64,000 nucleotides of DNA. Source: Trema orientale (taxonomy: Eukaryota; Streptophyta; Magnoliopsida; Rosales; Cannabaceae). The notes beneath the pieces were generated by a model. That model was given only the letters and a program-made list of their open reading frames with translations, was not told where the DNA came from and did not search any database. Positions 58,297 to 64,000 of the stretch are shown here, piece by piece (position 1 is the stretch's first letter; every line of letters begins with the position of its first letter). The position numbers were made by a program, and so were the translations under genes. The stretch is taken from NCBI GenBank assembly GCA_002914845.1, contig JXTC01000086.1, positions 358,177 to 422,176 of the forward strand. The letters are read 5' to 3'.

Positions 58297-58525
58297 AGTT
58301 GCCAATCCAATATGTATTTTTTTTTACCTAAATATAGGTTTTTTTTTTCTAACCGTTAGATCATCATCTAATAGTGCTATAATGAGATGCATGAAAAGAT
58401 ATGCTTTATTAATGTCATTTCTCTCTTTTATTTTTTATTATAAAAAAATATGCATTATAAATTTTCATTGATCAAAACAATACCATGTATAAGTAAAAAA
58501 AAAAATACCTACTGAATTGATGCCC
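58297..58525 (+). mobile_element. TA-microsatellite MITE, copy M4, next to the laccase B 3' end
   Basis: AGTTGCCAATCCAATATG ... CCTACTGAATTGATGCCC between TATATATA tracts on both sides. It ends 56 bp before the laccase B stop codon on the downstream side, so it may lie in the 3' UTR. Confidence 0.75.
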
Positions 58526-58581
58526 ATATATATATATTCTTCATTTCTTTTCCTTTGATCAATTCTAGCTAACTTCAATTC

Positions 58582-58802
58582 CTAATCATTTTCCCTTTCC
58601 TCTGAGACATTAGGGTATGAGAAACTAATGATCTGACTTGGCTCAGAAGAATTTGAAATATCAAATGACATTGAACATTTTGGTAGATCCTTAGGTGGTG
58701 GAGGAAGCGTAGATGACGAAGTTGGACCATTTTCAATCTCAAATGCCGTAGCTAGGCCCCAAAGCATGTGCATGTCCAGATGGCAATGCATCAACCATAA
58801 GC
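58582..58802 (-). CDS. Laccase B exon 6 (C-terminus, type 1 copper site)
   Basis: 221 bp after acceptor TGTACAG. GLWLMHCHLDMHMLWGL carries three copper ligands and the Cys of the type 1 site. The C-terminal tail PPPPKDLPKCS is typical; it then extends to SEEREND and stop. Confidence 0.95.
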
Positions 58803-60625
58803 CTGTACAGTTTAATTTGATAATTAGATAACTGAAAAAAAAAACTGAAAAAAAAAATCTTAACACAAAAAATTAAGACTATAAGAATAATTAATTTAAG
58901 TTAACCTGGATTATTAGCTTGGAATCTGATGACGGCCCATCCAGCGGTTGGGACACCAATGGTGTTCCGAATTTGTGGATTAACGAGATTGAATTTCTTT
59001 TGGTCACGGTGAGGATTGTAAATGCCAAAGTCTTGTGCCAATACATGGAAGTTGAAGCCGTGGAGATGAATCGGGTGGTTTTCATTTTCTACAAGAACGG
59101 TGTTCTGGAACACAATTTGCACTACATCGTTGTACTTTAACTTCTTGACCTTCGTCCCTTTTGATGCCAACAACAACGATTGGTTGAAACACAAGCTTAA
59201 GTCTGTGTAGTTAAACTCGACCACAGGATAGTCAGGAAAGTCAGTGGTGTAGATTCCGCTCACTCCGTAAAAGAATGCCTGCAACATAGACAGCGTATGT
59301 GGCAACACGAATGATTGGTGGTTCATGCTGGCAGAATCTCTCAACCCTAATGGGCCTTTACATGTGGCATTTCCCGATTCGCAAAGCTGAGAGTTTAGTC
59401 CTATAGTTATGAACATGTGTTCATCCACGTGGAGTGGGACTGGGACCCAATGGGGCCCATCAACCAAGCTCGTTAAACTAGTGAAGAATTTATGGGCCAC
59501 ATGGTTATCGTTTTCCGGTATGTCCACTTCGACAGGGGTCATTGATGTGGAGCCCTCATAGACAATAATACCCCTTGTCGTTGTTCTTGTGAACACAGGT
59601 TCTCTCGGTACACTAATGTACGCATGAGCTGCCATATAGTAAGAATCCACCAGCTGGTTACTTGTGAAAAGGACGTCGATGCTTTGACCAGGTGCGATGA
59701 CGATAATGTCGGTGACATAGTGATTCGTGTAGGACGCGTCGATGGCAACAACTGTCAATGTGTGATTGGCTATTTTGAAAAAAAGCTCCAGATTAACTCC
59801 AACGTTGATTACACGCAGCAAGTAAGTTTTCCCCGGCACCACCTTAAGGATGTACATATCTGTCAACATCATGAAGTTTGGTTAGTGTAAAATTATTTTA
59901 TCACTTTCTCAATTTTTTTTTTCAAAAAAGAATAGTAGTAGTAGTAGTAGTAAATGACAAGTTGCCAAGTTTAACAGTCTCAAATTATATTCACCTACTG
60001 TTGTTTTTACCAACCAATTGTTACGATTTATATAGATTATACAACTGATTAATTTGTCATTTGTTTAGCTTGAATATGTTATAAATTTTATTAACAAGTC
60101 AATCGTTTTAAAATAAACTATGCAAAATTTAAGATTAGATTCGATACTTGAAAGATTATTGGTTTTCTTTCTTTGAGATATTGAATATTATTGCTTCCAT
60201 TTAGTAGAAAATTAATAAATTAAACTGATCTATACGTGAGATACAACAGCAATAAGAAACAATTATATGTTTACTAGTTAATTATACATGTCGTATATGT
60301 ATATGACACCTCTGTTTTTGCTTACCATGTTCACTGCATTCGTACAAATCACCCACTTTTCCGTTTATGGTGAAAGCATCGGACATATCAGGAGTTGTGC
60401 CTACATCATTAGCCTCTTTCACAACATCAATCACATTAGCATTCCACCACTCACCTGAAATTCACCACCCAATGAAAGAATAAGTCCTTTCCAATAAAAA
60501 AATGCTAAAAGCACTTAAACTACTTATTTCCATATTCTAACAAGGTGAGTCCTAAAATTTTAAATTTCTATATGCATCTCATCCACTTTTAATGGCAAGT
60601 GGCTTTAGCATTGCTATTTTAATAG

Positions 60626-60657
<32 letters not shown>

Positions 60658-63600
60658 AACTATATAGCACTTATTCTGGCCAATTGGGGACTAGCTCAAT
60701 TGGTCCAAGGCTTAAGGGATGTGTATGTGAGTTCGGAAAAGTCATGTGTTCAAGCCTTGGTGATGTAGAACAAGAGTGAAAATTTAGAATAGATGAGAGA
60801 AAGAAGAGAAAGAGAGGAATTTAGAGAAGAAGAGGAAGAACTTTAGAGAGAGAAGAAGAATATTAGAGAGAGAATTTCTGAATAGTTGTATATCATTAAT
60901 CAAGTCTGAAANAATAATTAAATAAAATATAATTATATAAACCTAAAATAGTCTAATTAATAATAATCATATAGATTCCTAATATAGCTTATTCATATTC
61001 CTCATCATTCTCCTGGAGTTCGAGAACTCGACTCCGACGAGTTAAAACTCTGGTAAACCATGAAGCAACAAGCGGAATCAGAGAAAAATCTTCAATTGAA
61101 AGTCTTGATTCTTGATAAAAATGTAGGATCTGTAAACAGTACGATTGAACCACTTTCTCTGCGTAATAAACATAGGAGAGAATATAGGAGGTCTTGGAAC
61201 ACCTCGGTAAGTAAACAAATCTATCTCATTGAAAACTAATCCAATGGTAATAGTAGAGAGAAAATTAAATAAATGTGCATTAGATCCAAGAGAAACTATA
61301 GGAATTGGAGACTTATGTTGACTAGGATCACAAGGTGGGGAATTAACAATGATTTCGGCAGTACGAGAATTATCTTTCTCATTAAACTCAATCACTCGTT
61401 CCTTAGCAGAATTATCTTCCTCAACAGATTTAACCATCGCTTTCTCCTCAACGATCTCGTCCTCCTCAACAAATTTAGTTCTCTCTCCCTTAACAGAACT
61501 TTTACAAACTGGCTTACATGGAGTGGTAATAACATTCCTTAAGTCTTGGCAAATTTGGTTAATGTTGGCTAAATCGATTTTCATGTCGGCTATATATTTG
61601 CGAAGGCTAGAAACTAATGCAGGATCAACCGTAGGTTGGCTTAAAGAAGTTTCAGTTTCTGGAACATGACTGACACTAGGTTCATAGAAGAACATCTTTT
61701 CTAATTTTTCTTTCATCTCAACCCACAAAGTGATAGGCGGATGATAGAAATGTTCAATTTCATGTTTTATTAGTTTCCAGTGAACTTTAGCAAGTCCAAC
61801 TAATTTCCAACTAGCATAAAAAATACATTGATCATCAGTGAATATATGATAGTCAAAGAATTCCTCAAGAGCACTTAACCAAACTAAAAAGATATTATAG
61901 TCTGAAGTACCATCATAGCAAGAACATCTCCTATGACCCTATCATTGTGTCGTATCTCCTCGGGGTAATAACTAAAGTGGCTATGATATTGTTGAGGATA
62001 ATATGGAGGACGGTCATATTGCGAATCATGATAATATCGATTATCCTTATATGGTTTATGGTAATAGTTTGGAGAATAAATTGGAACACTCATATTCAAT
62101 TATTATAATGGATCAAAACACATTCATGAATTTTCTAACTAATAAAACCATAAGAAAAATCTTCAAGAGTAGAAATTGTTACCAAACAAGGGTGCAAGTG
62201 CAAAAATCTTCGAATCTGAAGCAAATATACAAGCTTCAACAAATTAGGGACTTTTTAGCAAAACTGTCAAAGCTAAAAGTATTGGAGATGGTGTGGTGGA
62301 AGCAAAGGGGTGGAGGTAGAGAAGAGAAACACGTTTCTCTTTGCTGTAATTTTTTTTTTCGTTTTTTTTTTTTTTTGTAACCTGCTATGTGAAAGTTGAG
62401 GAAGCAGCAAGTGTTTTTTTTTTTTTTTTGGACGAAAATAAACACAAAAAAGGGACTAAACTAGGACAAGAAAAGAAAATTTTGGAGAGATTTCAGCGGA
62501 GAAAATCAATTCAGGCAAAAAAAATTGAACGAGTCTGTGATACCAATTGATGTAGAACAAGAGTGAAAATTTAGAATAGATGAGAGAAAGAAGAGAAAGA
62601 GAGGAATTTAGGAAGAATTTAGAGAAGAAGAGGAAGAACTTTAGAGAGAGAAGAAGAATATTAGAGAGAGAATTTCTGAATAGTTGTATATCATTAATCA
62701 AGTCTGAAAAATAATGAACATAGAAGAGCTTATTTATAGTGAAGCTCTTAGACAAAACTAGGAAACTGACATATTCTAGAAACAAACATAAAAGAAAAAT
62801 AACAAACTAGTTACTCAAAATTTAAATAATACCTAATAATTAAATAAAATATAATTATATAAACCTAAAATAGTCTAATTAATAATAATCATATAGATTC
62901 CTAATATAGCTTATTCATATTCCTCATCACTTGGTAGTGTGTATGTGTGTGTTATTTTCCTTTAAATTTGTAGTAAGTGGTGATCATTAGTTATATAGCA
63001 CTTATTATGCAATCTGCACTCTTAATAGTAATTTTATATATATATATAAAATAATATAGCACTTGTCCTGCGCTCTTAAGATTTGCTTGTATATACATTT
63101 GTTTTTTATTTAAAAAAAATAACTTGCAAATAAAATCTTTAAAAATAATTTTCACTTCAAAAAATTTTTGTAAACTATAAGTAAACCCAGAAAGTATATT
63201 TTTCTAAATTAATTTTTAAATTCGTATTTTTGTAAATAAACTTTTAAAGAGTGATATTTTGCTAAATAATATTTAGTATTTTTATAAATGGTATTTGCTA
63301 AATAATTTTTTAAAAAGGTGCTTTTCTAAGTAATCTTTTTATTATGGTATGTTTCTAAGTTAAATTAAAAGTGGTTCGGTGTTTAGCAGGCAATTGATTT
63401 TCTTATTTTTAAGAAAAATTTAGGTAGATGACCAAAATTTTAAATTTGATTAAGTAGATGTCCATTTTTAAAATTTTATAGCTAAATGTCTAGGTAGATA
63501 TATTTTTACACTTGGTAGATACACAGATCTACCAATTTTAGTTACTGTTCTGAAATTCACTGGGTATATAATTTTTTATATTTGGTATATAAAATTTTAC

Positions 63601-64000
63601 ACTTGGTATATATGCATATATACCGGGACATTTTGCTATAACTTCTGACAAAGGGACATTTACTGAAATTAGGCCCAAAATTTGGTCATATTTCTATAAG
63701 TCCCTATTTTTAAAACATAAACAAATTTTTTGTTTTTGTTTTTGATTTCAAATTTTATAAACAAAAAATTGTAAGTGTATCCAAATTTGGCCTAAGTGTC
63801 TATACTTTTCACTTTTATTTTCTAATAATTTTTTTTTGATTAGTTTTGTTTTTAATAAAGTGTTATGACAACGTATCAAGTTGTCACAATGAATTAAAAT
63901 GGTCTCATAATATTATTGACAAATTGATGTGCTTATTTGATGAAAGGTTAACGCTTTTATGGGACTTAAATCTTACCCAGTAAGATAGGAACCTCTTTGT
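58582..64000 (-). CDS. Laccase B (multicopper oxidase, LAC14/15 type), 3' part; exons 3 (end) to 6
   Basis: Exons on the minus strand: 64000-63977 (end of exon 3, continuing off the window), 60454-60326, 59859-58906 and 58802-58582. All junctions are GT/AG and the spliced frame is open to the TAG at 58582-58584. It contains Cu-oxidase domain 2 (GKTYLLRVINVGVNLELFF, VTDIIVIAPGQSIDVLF) and domain 3 with HPIHLHGFNFHVLAQ and the type 1 copper motif MHCHLDMHMLWGLATAF. The axial position ten residues after the Cys is Leu, as in many laccases. Several NxS/T sites. The product would be secreted and oxidise cell-wall phenolics (family knowledge). Its 3.5 kb intron 3 holds a SINE and an LTR element. 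Very close to laccase A in exon 4. Confidence 0.95.
58906..59859 (-). CDS. Laccase B exon 5
   Basis: 954 bp after acceptor TTGACAG, starting MYILKVVPGKTYLL and ending RFQANNP|G. Contains NHPIHLHGFNFHVLAQDFG with type 1/2/3 copper His ligands. Donor GTTAAC is weaker than the others. Confidence 0.95.
60326..60454 (-). CDS. Laccase B exon 4
   Basis: 129 bp encoding [32 protein letters not shown]. Same length, junctions and phase as laccase A exon 4. Confidence 0.95.
60629..60657. repeat. (TA)n microsatellite in laccase B intron 3
   Basis: TATATA run directly before the SINE target site. No MITE of the TA family has entered here. Confidence 0.9.
60761..61007 (-). repeat. LARD 3' LTR (internally deleted)
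   Basis: Matches the 5' LTR on both sides of an N at 60912 but lacks the sequence between; a 12 bp GAATTTAGGAAG-type duplication seen in the 5' LTR is also absent. Confidence 0.85.
61078..62099 (-). pseudogene. Gag-like protein of the LARD, one frameshift
   Basis: The first frame (62099-61884) gives a Tyr/Pro-rich N-terminus, MNMSVPIYSPNYYHKP and PPYYPQQYHSH. A shift near 61925 leads to a second frame open from 61920 to 61078: YDGTSDYNIFLVWLSALEEF, KLVGLAKVHWKLIKHE and PPITLWVEMKEKLEK. This is the Retrotrans_gag pattern (FxGxxD...FLxWL...ALxxxF, then LxGxAxxxW). The C-terminal ~200 residues are acidic, Glu/Lys/Val-rich, and match nothing I recognise. No zinc knuckle. The frameshift could be a real programmed site or simple decay. 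Confidence 0.7.
62532..62547 (-). promoter_or_regulatory. LARD primer-binding site
   Basis: Minus-strand TTGGTATCACAGACTCG follows the 5' LTR end CATCAA; TGGTATCA matches the initiator Met-tRNA complement, while the rest departs from the usual GAGC. Confidence 0.65.
62548..62929 (-). repeat. LARD 5' LTR (full length)
   Basis: 382 bp. Contains the ~135 bp (about 62712-62845) that is absent from the other LTR. Confidence 0.88.
63420..63705 (+). repeat. Single arm of the inverted-arm repeat family
   Basis: Same orientation and content as 27330-27592 (TTTAGGTAGATGACCAAAAT ... AGGCCCAAAATTTGGTCAT). Its partner arm is not in the window, and it lies in laccase B intron 3. Confidence 0.7.
63977..64000 (-). 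CDS. Laccase B exon 3, last 24 bp in window
   Basis: Encodes KEVPILL(G) before donor GTAAGA, as in laccase A at 797-820. The exon continues beyond the right edge. Confidence 0.9.

Larger units (their letters stand above)
60761..62929 (-). mobile_element. Nonautonomous LTR retrotransposon with gag only (LARD-like)
   Basis: LTRs at 62548-62929 (5', 382 bp) and 60761-61007 (3', 247 bp because of an internal deletion at a single N). Ends are TGATGAGG...CATCA on the minus strand. Perfect duplication CTTGG at 60756-60760 and 62930-62934. A primer site TGGTATCACAGACTCG lies just inside the 5' LTR. No pol domains. It sits in intron 3 of laccase B, inside a SINE. Confidence 0.88.
60676..62991 (+). 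mobile_element. tRNA-derived SINE, split by an LTR element
   Basis: Perfect 15 bp duplication TATATAGCACTTATT at 60661-60675 and 62992-63006. The SINE halves are 60676-60760 and 62935-62991 (about 142 bp). The A box is TAGCTCAATTGG (60692-60703) and the B box GTGTTCAAGCC near 60747-60757, in tRNA-like spacing. Confidence 0.8.

Noticed and set aside
62456-62785. 109-codon Leu/Ser/Phe-rich frame
   Set aside because: It spans the primer site and LTR of the LARD element; composition reflects GAGAGAAGAA repeats on the other strand.

Overview
The window is AT-rich nuclear DNA from a flowering plant, probably a eudicot. The evidence is plant-type multicopper oxidase (laccase) genes with canonical GT/AG introns, Ty1/copia elements with plant initiator-Met-tRNA primer sites, tRNA-derived SINEs, and MULE, hAT, CACTA, Harbinger and Helitron-like DNA elements. 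I cannot name the species. All protein-coding host sequence lies on the minus strand.

Host genes. Two secreted laccases of the LAC14/15 type face left and sit at the window edges. Laccase A (8036 down to the left edge) shows exons 1-4 and runs out of the window. Laccase B (right edge down to 58582) shows the end of exon 3, then exons 4, 5 and 6 with the stop codon. Both are open with canonical splice sites in the visible parts. A third member of the array is dead: a collapsed exon 2 at 14547-14670 and the start of an exon 1 at 22311-22360. Blocks upstream of laccase A (9205-14545) reappear in the same order upstream of this relic (25755-38370). The locus is therefore a tandem laccase array, copied with its flanking DNA and later stretched by transposons.

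Layout. 1-8036: laccase A, with a 6.5 kb intron 2 holding a SINE, a MITE, a tandem Helitron-like pair and a hAT MITE. 8037-14546: its upstream DNA, with an ~868 bp tandem duplication, CACTA and hAT MITEs, and a four-deep nest of DNA transposons (11099-13868). 14547-22360: laccase relic, broken by copia-3, whose 5' part is inverted relative to its 3' part; a 961-N gap lies between. 22510-38370: upstream DNA of the relic, with MULE-like inverted-repeat elements, Tourist- and hAT-like MITEs, a 75 bp minisatellite and copia-1 (32484-37985). 38474-46160: probable Harbinger relic interrupted by copia-2 (40136-44878). 47940-50860: probable gypsy-type LTR containing a solo copia LTR. 51654-56438: two adjacent long-inverted-repeat elements with 9 and 11 bp target duplications. 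56688-57020: RNase H-like fragment. 58582-64000: laccase B, whose intron 3 holds a SINE split by a gag-only LTR element.

The laccases would be exported to the cell wall, where they oxidise phenolics. No bacterial-style system, CRISPR array or rRNA/tRNA gene is present. The novelty here is structural: transposon nesting, the split copia, a MITE family always found in TA microsatellites, and paralogous empty sites that define insertion boundaries exactly.
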